Under the pieces are notes generated by a model. That model worked only from the letters and a program-made list of their open reading frames with translations, had not been told where the DNA came from and did not search any database. From positions 1 to 15,947 of the forward strand of contig JBBIND010000086.1 of assembly GCA_037444075.1 (NCBI GenBank): DNA of 15,947 bases, in the 5' to 3' direction. Source of the stretch: JBBIND01 sp037444075. GTDB taxonomy: Bacteria > Acidobacteriota > Terriglobia > Bryobacterales > Bryobacteraceae. Of this stretch, positions 7,446 to 14,475 are shown piece after piece. Position numbers and translations under genes: made by a program. The stretch's first letter is position 1; every line of letters starts with the position of its first letter.

Positions 7446-7741
7446 GCAAACCTCCCGGCAATCTCTTCCATTTTTGCGGCCAACTGGACGTCAAGCTCGG
7501 TGATGCCGCCCGCGTCGTGCGTAGTAAGGTCGATGGAGACACGGTTCCAAACGTTGCACCATTCCGGGTGGTGGTTCAAGCCCTCAGCCATGACAGCCGC
7601 CGCCGCCATGAAACCGAAGGCGTGAGCGAAATCAGTGAAGGTGTACTCCCGGTGGAGTTTCCCCTCTTTCAGCCGCCACCCTGCGAGGGATTCGAGGGCG
7701 GACTGAATTTCGCTTTCGGTCAGCTTCCGGGGACGAGCCAT
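7442..7741 (-). CDS. Pterin-4a-carbinolamine dehydratase
   Basis: Predicted 99-residue cytoplasmic enzyme of full family length (about 95-115). It dehydrates 4a-hydroxytetrahydropterin to quinonoid dihydropterin, a recycling step after aromatic amino-acid hydroxylation. Both family signatures are visible: NHHPEW at residues 56-61, with the catalytic histidines H57 and H58, and THDAGGITELDVQLA at 74-88, with H75. The start ATG at 7741 gives the usual N-terminus (KLTESEIQSALESLAGWR). The upstream SDR stops 13 bases before it, and the next gene overlaps it by 4 bases, so the three form one operon. No phenylalanine hydroxylase is in the window. Orphan dehydratases are common in bacteria and may serve other pterin chemistry. 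Confidence 0.93.
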   Translation of the reverse strand: MARPRKLTESEIQSALESLAGWRLKEGKLHREYTFTDFAHAFGFMAAAAVMAEGLNHHPEWCNVWNRVSIDLTTHDAGGITELDVQLAAKMEEIAGRFA

Positions 7742-7754
7742 GCATCCATCTTAG

Positions 7755-8450
7755 TCACGCCTTCCCGTAAATGGGGATGAGCGCGCCGTTGACGTCACCG
7801 CTGGCCTCGCAAGCCAGCCACAACAGCAATCGTGCAATCGATCGCGGAGTGACCCAGGCGGCAGGATCCGCGTCCGGCATGGCGGCGCGGTTGCCAGGCG
7901 TGTCGATGACGCTGGGCAGAACAGCGTTGGCAGTGATGCCGCTGCCTTTGACTTCCGCCGCCACCGATTGAATGAGCGCGTGCAAGGCCGCCTTGGACAC
8001 GCTGTACGCAGCCAACCCTGGCGACGGATCCAATCCCGGGCGCGACCCGATGGCGAGAATGCGGCCACGGCCGGCCCCTTGCATGGCCGGCAGAGCGGCT
8101 CGTATGGTGAGCCAGGCCGACTTCAGGTTGATCGCAAGCATGCTCTCCAGCGTTGCCGCCGGAGTTTCGGCTACGGGCTGTCCCCCCGCGAAGCCCCCCA
8201 CCAGATGCACGAGCACGTCCAATCGGCCGGTTTCGTCCAGAGCGCGACGGATGGCCTTGCTTGCGCCCTCTTCCGTGGTCAGGTCTGCCCTGACGGGCGT
8301 GAACCCGGCGCAGGCTGAATCGGTGTCTTCCCAGTGGCGAGCCACACCGTAGACCACGGCGTTGGCGAGCGTAAACGCCTCCGTCACCGCCGTCCCCAGC
8401 CCTCCGTTGGCTCCCGTGACCACCACCACTTGCCCTGTAAGATCCGTCAT
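7755..8450 (-). CDS. SDR-family oxidoreductase resembling dihydropteridine reductase
   Basis: Predicted 231-residue NAD(P)H-dependent Rossmann-fold enzyme. It has the dinucleotide motif TGANGGLG (12-19), the SDR Ser136 and catalytic Y149-S-V-S-K153, and NLK near 108-110. Two stretches recall vertebrate quinonoid dihydropteridine reductase more than ordinary ketoreductases. VGGFAGG (84-90) corresponds to the AGGWAGG type. LPSVIDTPGNRAAMPDADPA (179-198) corresponds to the LP(x)TLDTPMNRKSMPEAD type. That likeness is from memory, not an alignment. It directly precedes the pterin dehydratase, which fits a pterin-reduction role. A generic SDR ketoreductase is the alternative. The ATG at 8450 fits the SDR N-terminus; a GTG at 8495 would add 15 residues and would be nearly leaderless relative to the -10 at 8510-8505. 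Confidence 0.88.
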   Translation of the reverse strand: MTDLTGQVVVVTGANGGLGTAVTEAFTLANAVVYGVARHWEDTDSACAGFTPVRADLTTEEGASKAIRRALDETGRLDVLVHLVGGFAGGQPVAETPAATLESMLAINLKSAWLTIRAALPAMQGAGRGRILAIGSRPGLDPSPGLAAYSVSKAALHALIQSVAAEVKGSGITANAVLPSVIDTPGNRAAMPDADPAAWVTPRSIARLLLWLACEASGDVNGALIPIYGKA

Positions 8451-8503
8451 GCCATTCAGTTTAGCGGTTCGTGGAAGCAGCGCCGGGCGGCTCACCCGGG
8501 TAC

Positions 8504-8510
8504 TAAGATA
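8504..8510. promoter_or_regulatory. Symmetric bidirectional -10 element
   Basis: TAAGATA contains TAAGAT on the plus strand (8504-8509) and TATCTT on the minus strand (8510-8505), both of the TAnnnT -10 type. The GTG of the MEMO gene (8516) follows after 6 bases, exactly at the expected transcription start. On the minus strand, transcription would begin near 8498, upstream of the SDR gene. -35 elements are not convincing on either side. Confidence 0.4.
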
Positions 8511-8515
8511 GAAGC

Positions 8516-9733
8516 GTGCCGGATTGCCTGCCGCGATTGAGGACGAATCTCGATTTCATGCCGTCGCCCTCGCCCGAACAGCCCGGGCTGCTGATTCGTG
8601 ATCCTTACCAGTATTCGGACCGCATGCTTCTGATTCCCCCGGTGCTGGTCCAATGCCTCCGGTTCTTCGACGGCGAGTCTGCGGAGAACGACTTGCGGGA
8701 GTTCCTGGTGCGGCTCACGGGGCAGTTGCAGGTCAGCGAGGCGATCACAGGTTTGCGAACGGCGCTGGAGCAGGCAGGGTTTCTCGAAGACGGCACGTAC
8801 CTGGAATTCCGTGGGAAGCGCTACCGGAGCTTTGCTGCCGCGGAGGTCCGTGAATCCACACTGGCCGGCGGCGCCTACCCGGAGCAATCCGGCGCGCTGA
8901 ACAAGTTGCTCGACGAGTGCCTCGCTGAGGCCCCTCAGGAGACGCCGCCCGGCAACCTCATTGGGATTGCTGCGCCACACGTCAGCCTGGAAGGCGGCGG
9001 AGCCTGTTATGGGTCGGCCTATGGAGCGCTGCCTCCGGATTACCGCGAGCGCGTCTTCGTGATCCTGGGCACGTCGCATTACGGTGAAAACGGGCGTTTC
9101 GGACTGACCCGGAAGCCCTTCCGCACGCCGCTCGGGGATGCGCAGACCGAAACCAGCCTGGTGGACCGTCTGGTGGGCGAGGCGCCCGATGCCGCCGTGC
9201 TCGAAGATTACTGCCACGCGATCGAACATTCCATTGAGTTTCAGGTGGTCTTCCTGCAGCGGCTCTTCGGTCCACAGGTCCGCATCCTGCCCGTATTGTG
9301 CGGTTCGTTTGCCCACAGCCTGGAAGACGGCAGCATGCCCGAGGGTGATCCCGCCGTGCGCCAGTTCCTGGAGACGCTGAAAGCACTGGCGCAGGATGAA
9401 GGTTCAAGATTGTCCTGGGTTCTGGGCATCGACCTCGCGCACATGGGGCGCCGTTACGGAGACAGTTTCTCCGCCAGAGCGGGCGAAGGGCTGATGGACG
9501 AAGTGCGGGAACGCGACCTCAGCCGCCTCCAACGAGTCTGCGAAGGTGACCCGCAGGGCTTTTGGGGCGAGATCCAGAACTCACAGCGGGAGCTGAAGTG
9601 GTGCGGCGCCGCTCCGCTCTACACATTCATGAGCGCCGTGCCGGGGACCCGGGCCCAACTGCTGCGCTACGAGCAATGGAACATCGATCCCGATAGCGTC
9701 GTGAGCTTCGCCGCTCTGGCGCTCACCCGCTGA
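8516..9733 (+). CDS. amrB: MEMO1-type protein (AmmeMemoRadiSam system protein B) with N-terminal winged-helix-like domain
   Basis: Predicted 405-residue protein; the MEMO family alone is about 270-300 residues. Residues about 145-405 are the MEMO/class III dioxygenase-like fold: APH155 followed by a glycine-rich GGGACYGSAYG, GTSH188YG, EH238SIEFQ, DLAH309MGRRYG and C363G near KWCGAAPLY. These match the His/His/His/Cys metal site known from human MEMO1 (H49, H81, H192, C244). Residues about 15-110 form an extra domain with helix-helix-wing character (IPPVLVQCLRFFDG, then AGFLEDGTYLEF) that resembles PqqD/RRE-like peptide-binding domains. The resemblance is inferred. I kept GTG 8516 because LPRLR-type residues before the ATG at 8558 look conserved in such proteins and a -10 lies 6 bases upstream. 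The usual AMMECR1 and radical-SAM partners are not in the window. The metal and reaction are unknown for bacterial members. Confidence 0.85.
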   Translation: MPDCLPRLRTNLDFMPSPSPEQPGLLIRDPYQYSDRMLLIPPVLVQCLRFFDGESAENDLREFLVRLTGQLQVSEAITGLRTALEQAGFLEDGTYLEFRGKRYRSFAAAEVRESTLAGGAYPEQSGALNKLLDECLAEAPQETPPGNLIGIAAPHVSLEGGGACYGSAYGALPPDYRERVFVILGTSHYGENGRFGLTRKPFRTPLGDAQTETSLVDRLVGEAPDAAVLEDYCHAIEHSIEFQVVFLQRLFGPQVRILPVLCGSFAHSLEDGSMPEGDPAVRQFLETLKALAQDEGSRLSWVLGIDLAHMGRRYGDSFSARAGEGLMDEVRERDLSRLQRVCEGDPQGFWGEIQNSQRELKWCGAAPLYTFMSAVPGTRAQLLRYEQWNIDPDSVVSFAALALTR

Positions 9734-9738
9734 ACGCA

Positions 9739-11076
9739 TCAGGGGCGCACGCGCGGCTCAGGCGGAGCGCCCCGGTGGACGTCTTCAAACCACGCCTGGT
9801 AATCGCGTTTCATGGCTTCCGCCTGCCCCGACGATTGAACGATGAGGTTCCGCTCTTCGCCGATGTCCTTTTCCAGGTGAAACAGATACTCCTGACCACG
9901 ATTGTCATGCAGGTACTTCCAGCCCGAGCGGACCATCGCTTTCCAGCGCCCGCTGCTCTCAGGCGGGAAGTAGTGGAAGTAGAGGGTGTCCCGTTTCAAC
10001 GGGCGCCCGTCTCGCGCCGCCGCCAGCAGGCTGACGCCGTCCAACTTGAGGTTAGCAGGCGCAGCCACGCCGGCTATTTCGAGCGCCGTCGGAAACAAGT
10101 CCATGCCGGCTGCCATGTGCCTGCGTAAAGCGCCCTGCGGCAAATGAGATTTCCAATTCGCCACAAGCGGAGACCGTATACCGCCCTCCCACAGCGTTCC
10201 CTTGGTGCCCCGGAACGGGGTGTTGCGGGCGATTTCCGGCACACCGCCGTTGTCGCTCATGAAGAAGACGGCGGTGTTCTCCGTCAAACCTCGCCGCTCG
10301 AGATGTTGCAGGATGCGCCCTACTTGCTGGTCGAGCGATTCCACCATGGACTTGTAGACCGCCCTGGTTCGATTCGCCTTCCGCGTCCTCTCTTCGTCGC
10401 CCGCCGTGGCGGCATCCAAGGGCCCCTGGAAAGGATCGTGCGGCGCGCTAAACGGCACGTAGAGGAAGAACGGCTGTTCGCTGTGGCGGTCGATGAAAGC
10501 CATCGATTCGTCCGCAATCAACTCCGTCATGTAGCGCTTGTCACGGATGGGCTCTTCGTTGCGCCAGAGGTCAGGCACCCCCAGCCGGTCCGTGTGCTGG
10601 AAATAGTCCACGTTGCCGGCGACGAACCCGCAGAAATAGTCGAAGCCCTGCCGCGTGGGGAAATACTCGCGCGGGTAGCCGAGATGCCATTTGCCGATGA
10701 TGCCGGAGGCGTAGCCGTGCGGCTTCAGCACTTCGGGCAGAAGCATGGCGTCCAGCGTCATGCCCCGGTCCTTCTCACGGGCGTTGATGACGTGTCCGAT
10801 ACCGGCGCGCTGCTGGTAGCGCCCGGTCAGCAGCGCGGCCCGCGTGGGGCTGCAAACCGGCGCGTTCGCGTAGGCATGCTCAAAGCGGACGCCTCCCTGC
10901 GCCAAGCCATCCAGATGGGGCGTGCGGATGTCCGTGCAGCCGTGGAAACCGAGGTCTCCGTAGCCGAGGTCATCGGCCAGCATGATCACGATGTTCGGCC
11001 GGGCAGGTTTGGCTCGGGCGCTCCGCAGCGCCAAAGGTACGCCTGCCAATGTCTTAAGCGCTTCGCGTCTGTGCAT
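9739..11076 (-). CDS. Type I (formylglycine) sulfatase
   Basis: Predicted 445-residue sulfatase of the alkaline-phosphatase superfamily, hydrolysing sulfate esters. The active-site box C75-S-P-T-R79-A-A-L-L-T-G matches CxPxR, where the cysteine is oxidised to formylglycine. Metal and substrate residues visible are D35-D36 (LADDLGYGDLG), K129/H131 (GKWHLG), H213 (APHDP), D275-N276 (SDNGG) and K293. I chose the ATG at 11076: it opens a Tat-like leader (MHRREALKTLAGVPLAL), so export in folded form is likely. An upstream in-frame extension to 11178 lacks such sense. No formylglycine-generating enzyme or anSME lies in the window. The substrate (sulfated glycan or aryl sulfate) cannot be told. It ends 6 bases from the MEMO gene, convergently. 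Confidence 0.92.
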   Translation of the reverse strand: MHRREALKTLAGVPLALRSARAKPARPNIVIMLADDLGYGDLGFHGCTDIRTPHLDGLAQGGVRFEHAYANAPVCSPTRAALLTGRYQQRAGIGHVINAREKDRGMTLDAMLLPEVLKPHGYASGIIGKWHLGYPREYFPTRQGFDYFCGFVAGNVDYFQHTDRLGVPDLWRNEEPIRDKRYMTELIADESMAFIDRHSEQPFFLYVPFSAPHDPFQGPLDAATAGDEERTRKANRTRAVYKSMVESLDQQVGRILQHLERRGLTENTAVFFMSDNGGVPEIARNTPFRGTKGTLWEGGIRSPLVANWKSHLPQGALRRHMAAGMDLFPTALEIAGVAAPANLKLDGVSLLAAARDGRPLKRDTLYFHYFPPESSGRWKAMVRSGWKYLHDNRGQEYLFHLEKDIGEERNLIVQSSGQAEAMKRDYQAWFEDVHRGAPPEPRVRP

Positions 11077-11192
11077 AGTGCGTCCGCCTGAAACGTAATG
11101 GCGGCGGCTCAACCTCGACGTTGGCGTGACCGCAGCCGCGGACAGTCTATCATGGCTCCGGAAGGCAACCCAAAACACATCCGGAGATCACG

Positions 11193-11360
11193 ATGAAGGC
11201 TGGCATGGCCGTTTACGATACGCACGCGCACCTTGGCGCCGCCCGTCACAGCGGGCGCCGCATGGACAGCAAGACGCTCCAGAAGCGCGACATTCTCTGG
11301 AACACGGCCGCGAGCTTATTTGATAGCCCGCCTGAAGGCCCCGAGTCCAACTCCGGCTAA
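11193..11360 (+). pseudogene. Amidohydrolase remnant with internal deletion (55 codons)
   Basis: A 55-codon frame opens with ATG 11193, 6 bases after GGAG (11183-11186). Residues 6-23 (AVYDTHAHLGAARHSGRR) are a recognisable start of an amidohydrolase-2 TIM-barrel enzyme, including the HxH metal motif. Residues about 30-43 (LQKRDILWNTAASLFD) resemble the conserved C-terminal end of the same family (the KILWxNAAxLF type). The roughly 200-250 residues of barrel in between are missing, apparently without changing frame. The stop TAA overlaps the stop of the aldehyde dehydrogenase on the other strand (CTAA). Such a product could not be an active hydrolase. Either the genome carries a deletion or the assembly collapsed here. 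It could also be a coincidental small gene, which I find less likely. Confidence 0.6.
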
Positions 11361-12853
11361 AGCGGCCGAACCACGGACAACTCCCGCAGGTAGTCAAACA
11401 GGGTCTGCGGGCTAAGCACGCCGCCGCCCAAGCCGCTGGCCTTGACGCCTGCGTAGGGGACGCCGTAAGGAAACACGTTGTGGGCGTTGATCCAGCTGTT
11501 GCCGGCCACCATGGCCTCCGCCACGCGGTCGGCGCGGGCCGCGTCCTTGCTCCACACGCTGTTGGCCAACCCGTAGTGAGACCGGTTCACCAGATCCACG
11601 GCCTCTTCCTCCGAGCCGAACTTGAGCAGATACGCCACGGGGCCGAAAATCTCTTCCCGGCAGGCGACGTTCTCGTGAGAACCCGCGAGCAAGGCGGCCT
11701 GGACGTAGTAGCCGGCTTCCCTGCCCTTCACTTCAGCCGGACCGCCCGCCAGGACCGCTTCGGCGCCTTCCTGAACGCCGCGATCCAGGTAGCCCAGCAC
11801 GCGATCTTTCTGCTTCAGGCTGATGAGCGGACCCATTTCCGTCTCCGCGTCGCGCCCGTAACCGATGCGGACTTGCCCCATGCGCTGCGTGGCAACATCC
11901 ACAAACCGGTCATAGATCTTCTCGTGGATCAGCCACCGCGTCGCCGTGCAGCAAACCTGTCCGGTATTGAGCGTGACGGCGCGAGTCAGCGCGTCGGCTG
12001 TCTGGGCCAGGTCCACGTCCTCAAACACCACGGCGGCGCCCTTGCCGCCTAGTTCCAGCTTGACGGGAACCAGGTTGCGGGCGCAGGCTTCTCCAACCAG
12101 ACGGCCTACTTCGGGTGAACCGGTGAAGCCGACCCGGTCGAGGCCGGGATGACGCGACAGCGCGGCCCCCGCGCGCTCCCCCACTCCCGTCACGATGTTC
12201 ACCACACCGGCCGGAATGCCGGCGGCCCCCACCAGTTCGCCCAGGTAAAGGCTGCTGAGCGAAGCATCCTCGGCGGGCTTGAGAACTACCGTATTGCCAG
12301 CCGCCAACGCGGGCGAAAGATTCCAGCCCGCCAGCAGGAAGGGGAAGTTCCAGGGCAGTATGAAGCCGCAGACCCCGTAGGGTTGTCTTACGGTGCGAGC
12401 CTCATGCCGTGACACGGGGATGGGTTCGCGGTAGCGCGCCTGCACGGCCAGGTCCGCGTAGTAGCGCAGGCTCTTCGGGAAACTGGCCACATCTCCGACA
12501 GCCTGCGCGAGCGGCTTGCCGACGTCGAGCGATTCCAGTTGTGAAAGCGTCTCGGCGTGGTCTTCGATCAGATCCGCCAGCCGGTGCAGATGGACGCCGC
12601 GCTCGTTCGGCGTCAGCCTGGCCCAGCCGGAGTCGCAGAACGCACGGCGGGCGGCGGCGACGGCTTCCGCCACGTCGTCCTCGCCCGCGTCGCAAATGCG
12701 GCCAATCACTTCGCCGCGGCCGGGGTCGTAGACATCCAGAAGATCGGCTTGGGGGTCTTTCTTCCATTTCCCCCCGATGAAGTGGCCACGCGGCAACTCC
12801 TCGAGGTACTTTTTCACGCCCGGCGAAACGGGGTTCTTATCAGAGCTTGGCAT
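11357..12853 (-). CDS. NAD(P)+-dependent aldehyde dehydrogenase family protein
   Basis: Predicted 498-residue cytoplasmic enzyme oxidising an aldehyde to the acid. ATG 12853 is set by AGGAGG (12866-12861) 7 bases upstream. ALDH landmarks are in order: PWNFPFLLAGWNLSPALAAG (oxyanion N169), KPAE (cofactor binding), FTGSPEVG, LELGGKG with general base E267, GQVCCTATR with catalytic C301, and EEIFGPV near 401. The spacing of 34 residues between E267 and C301 is exactly that of ALDH2. Similarity is general to betaine/aryl/alkyl aldehyde dehydrogenases, and the natural substrate is not evident. It is divergent from the nitroreductase and convergent with the amidohydrolase remnant, sharing overlapping stop codons with it. 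Confidence 0.93.
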   Translation of the reverse strand: MPSSDKNPVSPGVKKYLEELPRGHFIGGKWKKDPQADLLDVYDPGRGEVIGRICDAGEDDVAEAVAAARRAFCDSGWARLTPNERGVHLHRLADLIEDHAETLSQLESLDVGKPLAQAVGDVASFPKSLRYYADLAVQARYREPIPVSRHEARTVRQPYGVCGFILPWNFPFLLAGWNLSPALAAGNTVVLKPAEDASLSSLYLGELVGAAGIPAGVVNIVTGVGERAGAALSRHPGLDRVGFTGSPEVGRLVGEACARNLVPVKLELGGKGAAVVFEDVDLAQTADALTRAVTLNTGQVCCTATRWLIHEKIYDRFVDVATQRMGQVRIGYGRDAETEMGPLISLKQKDRVLGYLDRGVQEGAEAVLAGGPAEVKGREAGYYVQAALLAGSHENVACREEIFGPVAYLLKFGSEEEAVDLVNRSHYGLANSVWSKDAARADRVAEAMVAGNSWINAHNVFPYGVPYAGVKASGLGGGVLSPQTLFDYLRELSVVRPL

Positions 12854-12971
12854 TCGGCATCCTCCTCTCTGGCGCACAGGGTTCCCGAGGCGCGGACAAT
12901 ACCTGCGCGCACGGTCCCCGCGGTATTATACAGGGCTCTACGACTGTTCGAGTTCGAGAGGAGCACCCGCG

Positions 12972-13499
12972 ATGGAGTGGTTTGATCTTGTTCGTGCCCG
13001 TCATTCAGTGCGCGCCTTTGAGGCGCAACCCATTGAACCTGAAAAACTCCAGGCCATTCTCGAAGCTGCCAATCAGGCCCCTTCGGCCGGAAATCTTCAG
13101 GCCTACGAAATCTACGTATGCCGGCAGCATGAGCGAAAACGAGCGCTGGCTCGCGCCTGCCTGGAGCAGACGTTTGTTGCTCAAGCGCCCGTGGCGCTGG
13201 TGTTTTGCACGCACGCGGAGCGCTCTTCGGAGCGGTACAGTGACCGCGGCTCACGCCTGTACACGTTGCAGGACGCCACCATAGCCTGCACGTATGCCAT
13301 GCTCACGGCGACCGCCTTGGGGCTGGCCACTACCTGGGTGGGAGCGTTCCGGGACGAAGCCGTGAGGACTGTTATTCAGGCTCCGCCGCACTGGCTGCCC
13401 GTAGCTGTCCTGCCGGTGGGCTATCCCGCGGAGAGTCCGCTGCCGACTTCGCGCCGCCGCCTCGAAGACCTGGTGCATTGGGACGATCCCCGTCCCTGA
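12972..13499 (+). CDS. Nitroreductase-family FMN flavoprotein
   Basis: Predicted 175-residue FMN-dependent oxidoreductase of the short nitroreductase subfamily. ATG 12972 follows AGGAG (12959-12963) with 8 bases spacing. FMN-phosphate contacts are visible as R10-H-S-V-R14 at the N-terminus. APSAGNLQAYEI (36-47) is the signature PSxxNxQPW-like loop, GLATTWVGAF (117-126) is the second core motif, and LPVGYPAE (147-154) is the C-terminal phosphate loop. Members form homodimers with FMN at the interface and reduce nitroaromatics, quinones, enones or iodotyrosine-like substrates with NAD(P)H. Family membership does not fix the physiological substrate. It is divergent from the aldehyde dehydrogenase across a 118-base spacer and is followed by the FkbM methyltransferase 49 bases later. 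Confidence 0.93.
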   Translation: MEWFDLVRARHSVRAFEAQPIEPEKLQAILEAANQAPSAGNLQAYEIYVCRQHERKRALARACLEQTFVAQAPVALVFCTHAERSSERYSDRGSRLYTLQDATIACTYAMLTATALGLATTWVGAFRDEAVRTVIQAPPHWLPVAVLPVGYPAESPLPTSRRRLEDLVHWDDPRP

Positions 13500-13533
13500 T
13501 ACCAGCGCTGTTCGGGGCTCTGCGCCCCTGGGA

Positions 13534-13542
13534 TGCTATATT
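13534..13542 (+). promoter_or_regulatory. Extended -10 element 6 bases before the methyltransferase GTG
   Basis: TGCTATATT is a near-perfect extended -10 (TGnTATAAT). Its last base lies 6 bases before GTG 13549, so the predicted transcription start coincides with the start codon. No Shine-Dalgarno sequence precedes the GTG. This is the clearest leaderless-gene signature in the window. A small GGGGC/GCCCC hairpin (13514-13528) lies just upstream. Confidence 0.5.
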
Positions 13543-13548
13543 CGCCGT

Positions 13549-14460
13549 GTGGGTAGATTCCGTTTTCTGGTCTGGGCAGCCCTCGTGCTGGGCCTGTCCG
13601 CGGCCGTCTGGTTCCGTGAAACGCTGCTGCTGGCTGCCTGGTACGCAGTGGGCAAGAGCCCGCACTGCACTCTCGCTCGAGCGCTCGGTTCCGTGGCGCA
13701 CGAACGCGAGTTGGTGCAGACCAAGGACCGTATCCTCGCCGCAAGCCGCCTCGTCAGGAAGGATGAGCACGATTTCAGGCTGTGGGAGACGCCCTTCGGT
13801 CCGTTCTGGATTCCGCCGGGCCATGACTACATGCTTCCCTACAACCTGGCCGAACTTGAAAACGGCATCTACCGTTCGGAAGAGGTGGACATACGGCCTG
13901 GAGACGTCGTCCTCGATTGCGGAGCCAATGTGGGAGCCTTCACTCGTGAGGCTTTGAAACGGGGCGCCCGGCAGGTCATCGCCATCGAACCGGCTCCAGA
14001 GAACCTCGAGTGTCTGCGGCGCAACCTGGCGGCGGAAATCGATCAAGGGCGCGTAGTAGTCTACGCCAAGGGCGTATGGGACAAGGAAGACACGCTCACG
14101 CTGTACGTCAATCCTGCCAACCCGGGAGCTGACAGCTTTGTCTGGCAGGCAAAGGGTTCGCAGGCGGTCGTCGACGTCCCTCTCACGACCATCGACCGGC
14201 TGGTAGCGGAACTCAACCTGGAGCGCGTGGACTTCATCAAGATGGACATCGAGGGCGCCGAGTTGAAAGCGCTCGAGGGAGCCCGGGCAACCCTGGCGAG
14301 ATTCCGCCCCCGCCTGGCGCTTTCTTCATATCATGAAGCGGACCATCCGAAGCTGATTCCGGAAGCCGTGCGCCGTGGCTGGGACGGATACCGCGGCGTG
14401 TGCGGCCCTTGCGCGAAAACCGAGACCGTGATCCGGCCCGACGTTATCCTGTTCCGCTAG
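13549..14460 (+). CDS. Membrane-anchored FkbM-family methyltransferase
   Basis: Predicted 303-residue protein. Residues 5-22 (RFLVWAALVLGLSAAVWF) form one hydrophobic helix, so the enzyme is probably tethered to the inner membrane. The catalytic part is a Rossmann-fold S-adenosylmethionine methyltransferase. Motif I is VLDCGANVGAF (121-131), and acidic E147 (AIEPAPEN) binds the SAM ribose. VDFIKMDIEGAELKALEGA (227-245) is the FkbM-type motif. FkbM enzymes typically methylate hydroxyls on sugars, polyketides or lipids, often in glycan pathways. No glycosyltransferase neighbour is present to name the substrate. It starts with GTG, with the predicted transcription start at the start codon. The gene ends 15 bases from the convergent NRAMP-like gene. 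Confidence 0.87.
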   Translation: MGRFRFLVWAALVLGLSAAVWFRETLLLAAWYAVGKSPHCTLARALGSVAHERELVQTKDRILAASRLVRKDEHDFRLWETPFGPFWIPPGHDYMLPYNLAELENGIYRSEEVDIRPGDVVLDCGANVGAFTREALKRGARQVIAIEPAPENLECLRRNLAAEIDQGRVVVYAKGVWDKEDTLTLYVNPANPGADSFVWQAKGSQAVVDVPLTTIDRLVAELNLERVDFIKMDIEGAELKALEGARATLARFRPRLALSSYHEADHPKLIPEAVRRGWDGYRGVCGPCAKTETVIRPDVILFR

Positions 14461-14475
14461 CCTGAAACCGCGTCG

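Noticed and set aside
10144..11091. A 315-codon plus-strand frame opposite the sulfatase
   Set aside because: The sulfatase on the other strand carries all active-site motifs, and the plus frame has no recognisable domain.
12924..12929. TATTAT as the -10 of the nitroreductase promoter
   Set aside because: No -35-like sequence or extended -10 at a sensible spacing; the hexamer alone is too weak to list.
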